From contig JAUTWY010000095.1 of the NCBI GenBank assembly GCA_030838305.1, forward strand, positions 1 through 5,055: DNA of 5,055 nt. The letters are read 5' to 3'. A model generated the notes under the pieces. The model had not been told where the DNA came from, searched no databases, and worked only from the letters and a program-made list of their open reading frames with translations. This DNA is from Acidobacteriaceae bacterium (GTDB lineage: Bacteria > Acidobacteriota > Terriglobia > Terriglobales > Acidobacteriaceae). The position numbers were made by a program, and so were the translations under genes. This document shows, one piece after another, positions 1 through 5,055 of the stretch (position 1 is its first letter; each line of letters starts with the position of its first letter).

Positions 1-560
1 AAGTACCAGAGATCACGTTTTCCAACATCGCCGATGAACACGGTTCCATCGGGGTTAAGGCAGGTCACGCGAGCATTTCCGTACAGCATAATGGCCCACT
101 CGTCGGCCGTGTGCCAATGCAGTTCCCGAAAGCTCCCAGCCGTGAGGCGCATTCTGACGCCCGCAAGATCTTTCGAAGATGGCAAGACCTTTTGGGTTAC
201 TTCGTTCGTCCAACCACCCTCTTCAACCCGTTTGGTAGTTAGATCGAAGGAGTACCATATCGGTTCGATGTGCCCGTGATCGGTCGGCGGAGGAAAATTT
301 GAATTCGGATTTTCATCCAAGAGCGGTTTGTTTTCCGGGCCCGGATTGCTTGCAGAGTGATCGTGGTCTGCTTTTTCAGTGTTAGCTTTTTCCTGGGCGT
401 TGACCGCCAGGGAGGCCAATGCAGCACCAGCTAGACCCGCGGAACCTACGCCTAAAAAGGTGCGTCTCGACAGGCCGTCCATTCCAGCTTTGCTTCCTCG
501 CGGTTCACTCGCCCAAGTATCTCCTTCGAGGGCAGACTCGAATCCTTTTGCCTCAGGCAT
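1..560 (-). CDS. oxdC: Oxalate decarboxylase-family bicupin, Tat-exported, 5' part only
   Basis: Partial gene: the ATG is at 560-558 and the frame is still open at the left edge after 186 full codons. Residues 31-36 read SRRTFL, a twin-arginine motif, followed by a small/hydrophobic stretch (about 37-53) and a likely cleavage site after VNA (55). The protein is therefore expected to be exported folded to the periplasm. A polar linker rich in His, Asp, Asn and Pro spans about 56-92. PPTDHG (90-95), GGW (115-117) and the run LAGVRMRLTAGSFRELHWH (132-150) match the first cupin of OxdC enzymes. H148, H150 and E154 are the Mn ligands of cupin motif 1, and R145 matches the conserved substrate-site arginine. 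The last visible part (DLWY) precedes the fourth ligand, which lies outside the window. The family splits oxalate to formate and CO2. An in-frame TAA lies just upstream of the ATG and a purine-rich ribosome site precedes it. Met27 is an alternative start that would give a conventional short Tat n-region. Whether it is a decarboxylase or an oxalate oxidase-type variant cannot be settled without the lid loop and C-terminal cupin. Confidence 0.9.
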   Translation of the reverse strand, partial: MPEAKGFESALEGDTWASEPRGSKAGMDGLSRRTFLGVGSAGLAGAALASLAVNAQEKANTEKADHDHSASNPGPENKPLLDENPNSNFPPPTDHGHIEPIWYSFDLTTKRVEEGGWTNEVTQKVLPSSKDLAGVRMRLTAGSFRELHWHTADEWAIMLYGNARVTCLNPDGTVFIGDVGKRDLWY

Positions 561-569
561 TTTGGTATT

Positions 570-580
570 CCTCTCTCCTC
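570..580 (-). promoter_or_regulatory. Shine-Dalgarno region of the oxalate decarboxylase gene
   Basis: On the minus strand the stretch reads GAGGAGAGAGG, ending 9 bases before the ATG at 560. This is a strong polypurine ribosome site. It supports Met1 over the internal Met27, which sits nearer the Tat motif but has only a weaker GGAAG upstream. Confidence 0.7.
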
Positions 581-636
581 TTTATCGTCCTGCTAACCAT
601 GCTTGGCATGGGATGATGAACGCGAATGTTGTGGTG

Positions 637-651
637 GCAATTTTTTTGCCA
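637..651 (-). promoter_or_regulatory. Sigma-54-type -24/-12 promoter candidate upstream of the oxalate decarboxylase gene
   Basis: The minus strand reads TGGCAAAAAAATTGC. This matches the sigma-54 core TGGCA-N6-TTGC with exact spacing: GG at 650-649 and GC at 638-637. Transcription would begin near 625, giving a leader of about 65 bases before the ATG at 560. No good -35/-10 sigma-70 pair was found in the same stretch. Caveat: the element is also a 6-bp inverted repeat with a 5-base loop (635-651), so the consensus appears on both strands and it could instead be an operator. Only the minus strand has a gene correctly placed downstream. Confidence 0.42.
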
Positions 652-723
652 ACTCGAAGACCCTCGTAATGCGCTCGCCATAAAGGCCAGTGCGGTTCTT
701 GGCTCAGGTTTGACGCCAGGCAT

Positions 724-739
724 CTGACACCGATGTCAG
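724..739. repeat. Perfect inverted repeat CTGACA-N4-TGTCAG, possible enhancer or operator
   Basis: Six-base arms (724-729 and 734-739) flank CCGA. The centre lies about 105 bp upstream of the transcription start predicted from the sigma-54-like element. That is the usual distance range for an enhancer-binding-protein site. It could equally be an operator for an unrelated dimeric regulator. Confidence 0.4.
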
Positions 740-759
740 TAGTCTGGACGAAGGTGCGG

Positions 760-775
760 TTGCGATGCATGGCAA
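760..775. repeat. Near-perfect 16-bp palindrome TTGCGATGCATGGCAA
   Basis: Seven of eight symmetric base pairs match; the one mismatch is 764 against 771. It is centred 36 bp from the 724-739 repeat, on the far side from the oxalate decarboxylase gene. Two symmetric sites in tandem upstream of a sigma-54-like core would suit a pair of activator dimers, but each could be independent or chance. Confidence 0.35.
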
Positions 776-944
776 ATACCTTTTTCTTTTTTTGCTCAAA
801 CGTTCCTCAGCTGCCCGCAGGAGGCTACGCCACACGGCGGATTTTGCCGAAGCGGTGGCGCCATAAATTCCGGGCCGACTGGACTCCGAATATTTTCGCA
901 AGAATGGCGGTCGATCGCGGCGAGGTCACTACTTTTCAGGGACC

Positions 945-965
945 GGGGAGGTTGTTGGGGAGGTT
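945..965. repeat. 9-bp direct repeat GGGGAGGTT, period 12, running into the kinase stop codon
   Basis: Copies lie at 945-953 and 957-965, separated by GTT; the second overlaps the TAA at 966-964. On the transcribed strand each copy reads AACCTCCCC, a pyrimidine-rich motif containing CCTCC. It may be chance, a slippage product or part of a C-rich Rho-loading region. Confidence 0.4.
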
Positions 966-3300
966 AGGCGTGCGCCGCGAGCGTGAGGGGCAGAGTGAAC
1001 TGAAAAGTTGCGCCTCGTCCGGAGGCACCGGTGGCCCACAAGTGCCCGCCATGCGACTCAATGATCGACCGACTGATGGGCAGGCCCATACCAGTCCCCT
1101 GATCCTTGGTCGTAAAGAATGCTTTGAAGATCTGTTCCGCCTGCTCAGGTGGCAATCCCATGCCGGTATCGCTGACCGAGACCAGCACCTGACCGTCGTC
1201 TCCTTCCGACTTGATGGTAAGCTCACCCTCTTCAGTCGTGCCCTTCATGGCGTCGATGCCGTTGAGCATGAGGTTCATGAAAACCTGCTGCAGCTGGACA
1301 CGGTCTGCCATGACCTTGGGAAGATTCTGGGCAAGCTCGATACGGATGGAGATTGAGTAGCGGTTCGCCTCGCTGCGCAGCAGGACAATCATTTCTTGAA
1401 TGAGCTCATTTACATCGACCAGCTCCCGTTGCAGTGCGCCCTTCTTGAATAGCAAGCTGATACTGCTAATGATGTCGGCTGCGCGCGTTACGTCGCCGAC
1501 TACTCTTGATGCGGCTTCGCGCGCCTCTGCCACGTCGGGCTCATCGCGACGAAGCCACCGCAAGCAGGTCCTGGCGTCGGTGCCCGCCGCGGCAATCGGT
1601 TGCCTGATCTCGTGCGCCAAGGAGGCGGTCAGCTCTCCCATGGTGGTCACCCGGCTGACGCGTGCCAGATTCGCTTGCGCCTCGCGCAACGCTTCCTCGG
1701 CGCGCTTGCGTTCGGTAACGTCCATCACCGCTCCGAGAACGATTCTGTCCGATTCATCGTTCAGGGCATGAGCGACCACATGAACATATTTGACAGAACT
1801 ATCGGGCATCACCAAGCGATACTGAAGTTGAAAGTCCCTCTCATAGGTCGACGCACTCTCAATTGCGTGCTTCACGTGGAGCGCGTCATCCGGATGAACG
1901 CGCTCGAGAATAAGTTCCAGGGTGGGTTTCATGGCTCGGTCATATTGGAAGATACGAAAGGTTTCCTCGGACCAACGGATCTCACCGGTCGAAACGCTCC
2001 AGCCGAAGCTCCCGGTCTTGCTTAATCGCTGCGCTTCGGCCAAGAAGCCTTCACTCTGCCGCAGGGCATCTTCGGCGCGGTGGCGTTCCTCGATGTCGAT
2101 AGCGGTGCCATACCAACTTACAATGTTTCCGAGCTTGTCGCGCAGGGGGACGTTGCGGATCAGCAACCAGCGGTACTCTCCGTCCATGCGCCGCAACCGT
2201 GCTTCACTCTCCATCGGTTCCCCAGTCGCAACGGCGGCCTGCCACTGCCCGACTAGCCTTGTGAGGTCATCGGGATGAACTAAGGAACCCCAGCCCCAGC
2301 CAAGTATGTCCTCCATGGATCGACCGAAAAATTCGAGGAAACGCTGATTGATGAAATCAATGGAACCGTCAGGCCGAGCGCTCCAGACATGCGCTGGAAT
2401 AGTGTCGATCACCAGCCGGAGGCGATCTTCGCTCTGCTGCAGGGTCGCGTAGAGACCTTGCAGGCGGCTAGCGGTATCGTTGAATACCCGCCCGAGGTCA
2501 GCAAGTTCGTCCTTTCCGGTAACCGACACTTCATGTTGAAATTCGCCGCGCGCCAATGCCTTTGAGCCTTCCACCAAACGCGCCAAAGGCTGGGTGATGC
2601 TGCGGGTAATGGCCAAGCCGAGGGTAGCGGCGATCAGCAACGTGAAGGCGGCGGTCAGCGGCACAATCACAAAAACAAGACGTTGCACGCGCCTAATGTT
2701 CCGCACCGTTTGGGCCTGCTGTTCGCCGGCCTCGCGGTCGACTTTCTCGACGAGTCCCGAGGTCAGCGATTCCAGCGGCCGTACTTGGTTTGCCAAGCGC
2801 AGGTGCACGGCCCGCCAATCGCCGGCGGTGGCCAGTGTGGTGACGGCGTCAAGCTGCCATGGCAGCGCGCTTTGCACGGCATGGAGGGTAGGCAGGATGG
2901 TGGGATCTCGTTGAAGGTCGGAAGGCAGGAGGCTGAGGGCGCTCATTGCTCGACGGGTGTCCTCCAGAACCGCGGTGCGGAGGGGTCCGCCTTCTGCCAC
3001 GAGTCGACCGACATCTTGGGAGTCCGCGAGTTCTTCCAGGCGGTCGTGAAAGGCCAACAGACTGGTGTGCACGCGTAGGACGGCAACTAGTTTCCGGTCG
3101 ATACCATTCAGGCGCTCCACCTGAGTGCGGACCAGGTGGAATTGCCAAAGGATAACGGCATCCGCGGCCAACATGGAAAGGATGATGAATATGAAGCCGA
3201 GTATCAGGCGGGGGCCGATGTTGAGGCGACTGGCGTGAAGAGTTTTCGCTTCAGCACTTTTGACCCAACGGTTCAATCCTGTTGCAGTGTGAAGCGTCAT
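964..3300 (-). CDS. Membrane sensor histidine kinase with HAMP and two PAS domains
   Basis: A 778-residue kinase expected in the inner membrane. In order: a short cytoplasmic start; TM1 about 30-53; a mainly helical periplasmic domain about 54-206 with no family I recognise; TM2 about 207-232; HAMP about 233-285; PAS/PAC 1 about 291-408, with the VHPDD signature at 341-345; PAS/PAC 2 about 425-535, with VHPDD at 468-472; HisKA about 545-625; and HATPase_c about 665-771. H563 in LAHEIRQP is the phospho-acceptor. The N box has N676 and N680, the G1 box is DTGMG (711-715), the F box is around FKAFF (725-729), and the G2 box is GTGMG (735-739). All catalytic elements are present, so it should autophosphorylate. 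There is no receiver domain and no response regulator gene in the window, so its partner is unknown. The ATG at 3300-3298 has AGGA at 3311-3308, seven bases away. It lies 139 bp downstream of the solute-binding protein gene in the same direction, suggesting a shared operon or functional link. PAS ligands or cofactors cannot be inferred. Confidence 0.95.
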   Translation of the reverse strand: MTLHTATGLNRWVKSAEAKTLHASRLNIGPRLILGFIFIILSMLAADAVILWQFHLVRTQVERLNGIDRKLVAVLRVHTSLLAFHDRLEELADSQDVGRLVAEGGPLRTAVLEDTRRAMSALSLLPSDLQRDPTILPTLHAVQSALPWQLDAVTTLATAGDWRAVHLRLANQVRPLESLTSGLVEKVDREAGEQQAQTVRNIRRVQRLVFVIVPLTAAFTLLIAATLGLAITRSITQPLARLVEGSKALARGEFQHEVSVTGKDELADLGRVFNDTASRLQGLYATLQQSEDRLRLVIDTIPAHVWSARPDGSIDFINQRFLEFFGRSMEDILGWGWGSLVHPDDLTRLVGQWQAAVATGEPMESEARLRRMDGEYRWLLIRNVPLRDKLGNIVSWYGTAIDIEERHRAEDALRQSEGFLAEAQRLSKTGSFGWSVSTGEIRWSEETFRIFQYDRAMKPTLELILERVHPDDALHVKHAIESASTYERDFQLQYRLVMPDSSVKYVHVVAHALNDESDRIVLGAVMDVTERKRAEEALREAQANLARVSRVTTMGELTASLAHEIRQPIAAAGTDARTCLRWLRRDEPDVAEAREAASRVVGDVTRAADIISSISLLFKKGALQRELVDVNELIQEMIVLLRSEANRYSISIRIELAQNLPKVMADRVQLQQVFMNLMLNGIDAMKGTTEEGELTIKSEGDDGQVLVSVSDTGMGLPPEQAEQIFKAFFTTKDQGTGMGLPISRSIIESHGGHLWATGASGRGATFQFTLPLTLAAHA

Positions 3301-3335
3301 CGGTTATTCCTATCGCGCTATCGCTGGGCCCGAAA

Positions 3336-3380
3336 CTCACGCCACTTCTCTCATCGATTGGTCTCACCTTTTGGTCTCAC
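3336..3380 (-). repeat. Degenerate 13-bp tandem repeat upstream of the kinase gene
   Basis: On the minus strand GTGAGACCAAAAG (3380-3368) is followed directly by GTGAGACCAATCG (3367-3355). A decayed copy ATGAGAGAAGTGG (3354-3342) comes next, and after one extra base a further GTGAG (3340-3336). The first two copies share an exact 11-bp match (3371-3381 and 3358-3368). The array lies 36-80 bp before the kinase ATG. It may be an iterated regulator site or a slippage-derived tract; no known regulator motif was recognised. Confidence 0.55.
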
Positions 3381-3393
3381 CGTTTGCGCGGAG

Positions 3394-3435
3394 CTGAAGC
3401 CGGTCGGGGAGAGGTAATTGGACCGACCGGTTCAG
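3394..3435 (-). promoter_or_regulatory. Strong stem-loop just after the solute-binding protein stop codon
   Basis: In the minus-strand transcript CTGAA plus CCGGTCGG (3435-3423) pairs with CCGACCGG, a bulged C and TTCAG (3407-3394). This gives 13 base pairs, mostly GC, around a 15-base loop, beginning four bases after the TAG at 3442-3440. No U-run follows (the next bases are CTCCGCGC), so it is not a standard intrinsic terminator. Stem-loops in this position after binding-protein genes commonly protect the upstream mRNA segment and let the binding protein exceed the downstream product; that role here is inference. Confidence 0.55.
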
Positions 3436-3439
3436 AATT

Positions 3440-4756
3440 CTATTCAGGCCGTGCTGATTTCCCCTGGGGCGGTCCCTTCTTGAAACCGGTGGTGCGAAGC
3501 AATTCATTCTCCAGGGCTGCGGCAGCTTCGGGGGCACTCTTCTCGCCAGTCAGCACCGAGTGCACTGCCTGGATGTAAGCGTCGGTCACTTCCTGGTATT
3601 TTTTGCCGGTAACGTCCGAGGGACGCAAAACCATGCCCGTCCGGAACGCCTGACTCAAGAGGTCGATACGGGACTTTGGTTGAAGTATGTCAGGCACGAG
3701 GTAGAGTTGCGATAGAGTGGGTGGCTGCGAAAGCACGCGGGACCGCTTCTCCTGCACGTCGCTACGGGTGAGATACCGGACCAGCTCCAAGGCTTCACGA
3801 GGATGAGCCGAGAACCGGGAAACTGCCAAGCCCCATCCTCCCAAGGTACCCACTTGGCCTGCCTTACCACCGGGTAGCAGGGCTACCTCGAACTTATTTC
3901 GGATTGGCGAACCGGCGGCCTGGCTGTTGAGGTATGCTGACGGCCAATGCCGCATGAATGCCGCGTCGCCTGCGACCCAAACGTTTAGGGAATCCCACTC
4001 GCGGTATGCGACTACACCAGGGGGCGAGATGGAACCAACCCAGCGCGCCGCCCTTTGCCACGCCCTGATGGCCTGCGGATTATTTACGCTGATCGTGTGA
4101 TCCTCCTCGATGATCCGCCCGCCGCCTTCGGCTACTTGCCATTCCAGCGCGTCACAGGTCAACCCTTCGTCAGCCGCCCCTTGCCACACAAAGCCCCAAA
4201 ATTGTTTCTTCCCTTTGGCACGTTCGCCGGCCTGAATGCGAGCCGCCATAATCTCCAGCTCATCCCATGTCCTGGGTGGGTCGCTATATCCATACTCTCG
4301 CAGGAGGTCGGTGCGATAATACAGAAGTCCGATGTCGGCACGATATGCCATGGCTACCAGCTTGTTATCCACGATGTAGCCGGAGGCGATGGCCGGAAAT
4401 TGGAGAGCGACTTCGTGGGCGAAATATGGTTTTAAGTCTATGAAATGTTCCGAGAGCATGCCAGGCCAGATCACGTCAATGCCGTAAACGTCCGGACCTG
4501 AAGCGCCTGTCCCGAGCAGCTCTCGCCACAAAACTAACCTTTCCCGCGCGGAATCGGGAGACGGTAGGAGACTGACTCGAATTCCTGTTTCCCGAGTGAA
4601 TTGCTGCAACTCCTGCTGGCGCGCCTCGCTGAACGTCTTGTCCGACCATTCCTCCAGAAGAGTCAATGTAACTGGTTCATGAACAGAAGGCCTCGCACAA
4701 CCCTGTAGAAGCTGCAGAAGCAGTGAGAGCAACACGATGCAAATAGGTCGTACCAA
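3440..4756 (-). CDS. Family 1 extracellular solute-binding lipoprotein (sugar, trehalose/maltose-like)
   Basis: A 438-residue periplasmic binding protein of normal family length. Residues 1-19 form a lipoprotein signal: R3, a Leu-rich core and lipobox LQGC with the lipidated C20. Family 1 SBP landmarks follow: PDVYGIDVIWPG (88-99), the hinge-side YRADIGLLYYRTDLL (138-152), TWDEL (163-167), FWGFVWQG (186-193) and GGWGLAVS (306-313). The DVIWPG block followed by LSEHFIDL recalls the ThuE/LpqY trehalose/maltose-binding group, so an alpha-glucoside-type ligand is the best guess, with limited confidence. It should sit in the periplasm, lipid-anchored. Such proteins normally deliver ligand to an ABC permease, but no permease or ATPase gene is beside it here; the downstream neighbour is a sensor kinase. 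The start is TTG at 4756-4754. It is the only plausible start in frame before an upstream TGA, and a G-run (4770-4765) eight bases away could serve as ribosome site. An internal GTG at residue 8 would damage the signal peptide. A rare start and weak ribosome site suggest limited translation. Confidence 0.92.
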   Translation of the reverse strand: MVRPICIVLLSLLLQLLQGCARPSVHEPVTLTLLEEWSDKTFSEARQQELQQFTRETGIRVSLLPSPDSARERLVLWRELLGTGASGPDVYGIDVIWPGMLSEHFIDLKPYFAHEVALQFPAIASGYIVDNKLVAMAYRADIGLLYYRTDLLREYGYSDPPRTWDELEIMAARIQAGERAKGKKQFWGFVWQGAADEGLTCDALEWQVAEGGGRIIEEDHTISVNNPQAIRAWQRAARWVGSISPPGVVAYREWDSLNVWVAGDAAFMRHWPSAYLNSQAAGSPIRNKFEVALLPGGKAGQVGTLGGWGLAVSRFSAHPREALELVRYLTRSDVQEKRSRVLSQPPTLSQLYLVPDILQPKSRIDLLSQAFRTGMVLRPSDVTGKKYQEVTDAYIQAVHSVLTGEKSAPEAAAALENELLRTTGFKKGPPQGKSARPE

Positions 4757-4779
4757 CTTGCGAGCCCCCCGGCCTGCAC

Positions 4780-4808
4780 ATCTTATTGCTCAACGTACTG
4801 CGCTTCAA
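4780..4808 (-). promoter_or_regulatory. Weak sigma-70-like promoter candidate for the solute-binding protein gene
   Basis: The minus strand has TTGAAG (4808-4803), a 17-base spacer and TAAGAT (4785-4780), each matching four of six consensus bases. Transcription would start near 4773, giving a very short leader of about 17 bases that still includes the G-rich ribosome site at 4770-4765. A weak match like this can arise by chance. Confidence 0.3.
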
Positions 4809-4976
4809 GACAAGTTAGCGGCTGCGCCTTTCGGGCGGCCGATTACCCAAACAATTCCTGCAAGCGTGGGCAGGATCAATGGGGCGGAGACACCCTACAT
4901 TCGCTACCAATTAGCGATTAAGAGTGTGCTGAGTTGTTTGCATTCACGTGGCGACGATCGATCGAATGTGGGAGCC

Positions 4977-5005
4977 TTGACGTTGAGGAGTAAGAGGATT
5001 CTAAT
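4977..5005 (+). promoter_or_regulatory. Sigma-70-like promoter pointing right, out of the window
   Basis: TTGACG (4977-4982), a 17-base spacer and TCTAAT (5000-5005) each match five of six consensus bases at ideal spacing, the best sigma-70-type match noticed here. The predicted start is near 5012. No gene on this strand is visible before the edge, so it implies a divergent gene beyond 5055; GTG at 5041-5043 is a possible but unsupported start. Confidence 0.5.
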
Positions 5006-5014
5006 CAGACTTCG

Positions 5015-5040
5015 CAGCTCTGCTGCGATCGTCAGAGCTG
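5015..5040. repeat. Inverted repeat CAGCTCTG-N10-CAGAGCTG, operator candidate
   Basis: Perfect 8-base arms at 5015-5022 and 5033-5040 with a 10-base gap. It begins just after the predicted start site of the rightward promoter, a typical place for a repressor operator. A second overlapping hairpin, TCGCAG-N5-CTGCGA (5012-5028), could alternate with it in RNA. Confidence 0.45.
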
Positions 5041-5055
5041 GTGGCGCGGACGACT

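Larger units (their letters stand above)
561..963. other. Non-coding gap between the kinase and oxalate decarboxylase genes
   Basis: No convincing gene is present. The short open frames across this stretch lack ribosome sites and recognisable protein motifs. No hairpin followed by a U-run was found after the kinase stop codon, so the end of the kinase transcript is unexplained (Rho-dependent end or read-through). A pyrimidine-rich run at 779-793 (A-rich on the minus strand) could bend DNA upstream of the palindromes. The 403-bp length and the sigma-54-like core plus two palindromes suggest the oxalate decarboxylase gene has its own promoter. Confidence 0.6.
4757..5055. other. Non-coding regulatory stretch at the right edge, probably between divergent genes
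   Basis: No gene is supported in these 299 bases. Besides the two promoter candidates there are a TCGCTA-CCAAT-TAGCGA inverted repeat (4901-4917), the perfect palindrome CGATCGATCG (4955-4964), and a CAGCTCTG/CAGAGCTG inverted repeat near the edge. CCTACATTCG (4894-4903) also recurs inverted as CGAATGTGGG (4963-4972) with one mismatch. The density of symmetric elements suggests a shared control region for divergent transcription, the right-hand gene being outside the window. Confidence 0.5.

Noticed and set aside
635..651. Sigma-54-like core read on the plus strand, or an intrinsic terminator
   Set aside because: The plus-strand match follows automatically from the palindrome and has no gene downstream. 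The T-run lies in the loop rather than after the stem, so it is not a terminator.
582..770. Minus-strand 62-codon frame ending just before the oxalate decarboxylase gene
   Set aside because: It runs through the sigma-54-like core and a palindrome, with no ribosome site or protein motif.
704..901. Minus-strand 65-codon frame in the gap after the kinase
   Set aside because: It has a TTG start, no ribosome site and no familiar motif, and it overlaps the palindromes; not enough to call a gene.
733..1356. Plus-strand open frame of 207 codons
   Set aside because: Most of it is antisense to the kinase ATPase region, it has no recognisable domain or ribosome site, and its composition reads like a shadow of the real minus-strand gene.
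1600..2025. Plus-strand 141-codon frame
   Set aside because: It lies wholly antisense to the PAS2/HisKA coding region; a reverse-frame shadow in GC-rich DNA.
3136..3578. Plus-strand frames across the binding-protein/kinase gap
   Set aside because: They overlap the ends of two well-supported minus-strand genes and the repeat array, with no protein motifs.
1..5055. CRISPR array, tRNA/rRNA gene, insertion sequence or phage remnant
   Set aside because: No regular repeat-spacer pattern, no cloverleaf or ribosomal signature, and no transposase or integrase motif was seen on either strand.

Overview
The window holds two complete genes and one partial gene, all on the minus strand and read from right to left, plus two regulatory-looking gaps. 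The organism is most likely a free-living Gram-negative soil-type bacterium. The evidence is a Tat-exported cupin enzyme, a lipid-anchored periplasmic binding protein and a PAS-rich histidine kinase. The kinase core and moderately high GC resemble Acidobacteriota (Terriglobia-like), with Rhizobiales-like Alphaproteobacteria as the alternative. This placement is inference from remembered family resemblance, not from a search.

Right to left: 4757-5055 is non-coding. It carries a plausible minus-strand promoter for the binding-protein gene, a stronger plus-strand sigma-70-like promoter pointing off the right edge, and several inverted repeats. 3440-4756 encodes a family 1 extracellular solute-binding lipoprotein with a TTG start, resembling trehalose/maltose (ThuE/LpqY-like) binding proteins. 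The 139-bp gap 3301-3439 contains a strong stem-loop just after the binding-protein stop codon and a degenerate 13-bp tandem repeat just upstream of the next gene. 964-3300 encodes a membrane-bound hybrid-free sensor histidine kinase: two TM segments, periplasmic helical sensor, HAMP, two PAS/PAC domains, HisKA and HATPase_c.

The 403-bp gap 561-963 contains no convincing gene. It holds a sigma-54-type -24/-12 element with two palindromes at enhancer distance upstream, all pointing at the last gene. That gene, 1-560, is the 5' part of a Tat-exported oxalate decarboxylase-family bicupin and is cut by the left window edge.

Functional reading: the binding protein has no permease or ATPase gene beside it here and is instead followed by a sensor kinase. 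A working hypothesis is a binding-protein-coupled sensor, in which the lipoprotein captures a periplasmic sugar-like ligand and presents it to the kinase's periplasmic domain. No response regulator lies in the window. The oxalate decarboxylase appears to be a separate transcription unit, possibly under sigma-54 and enhancer-binding-protein control.
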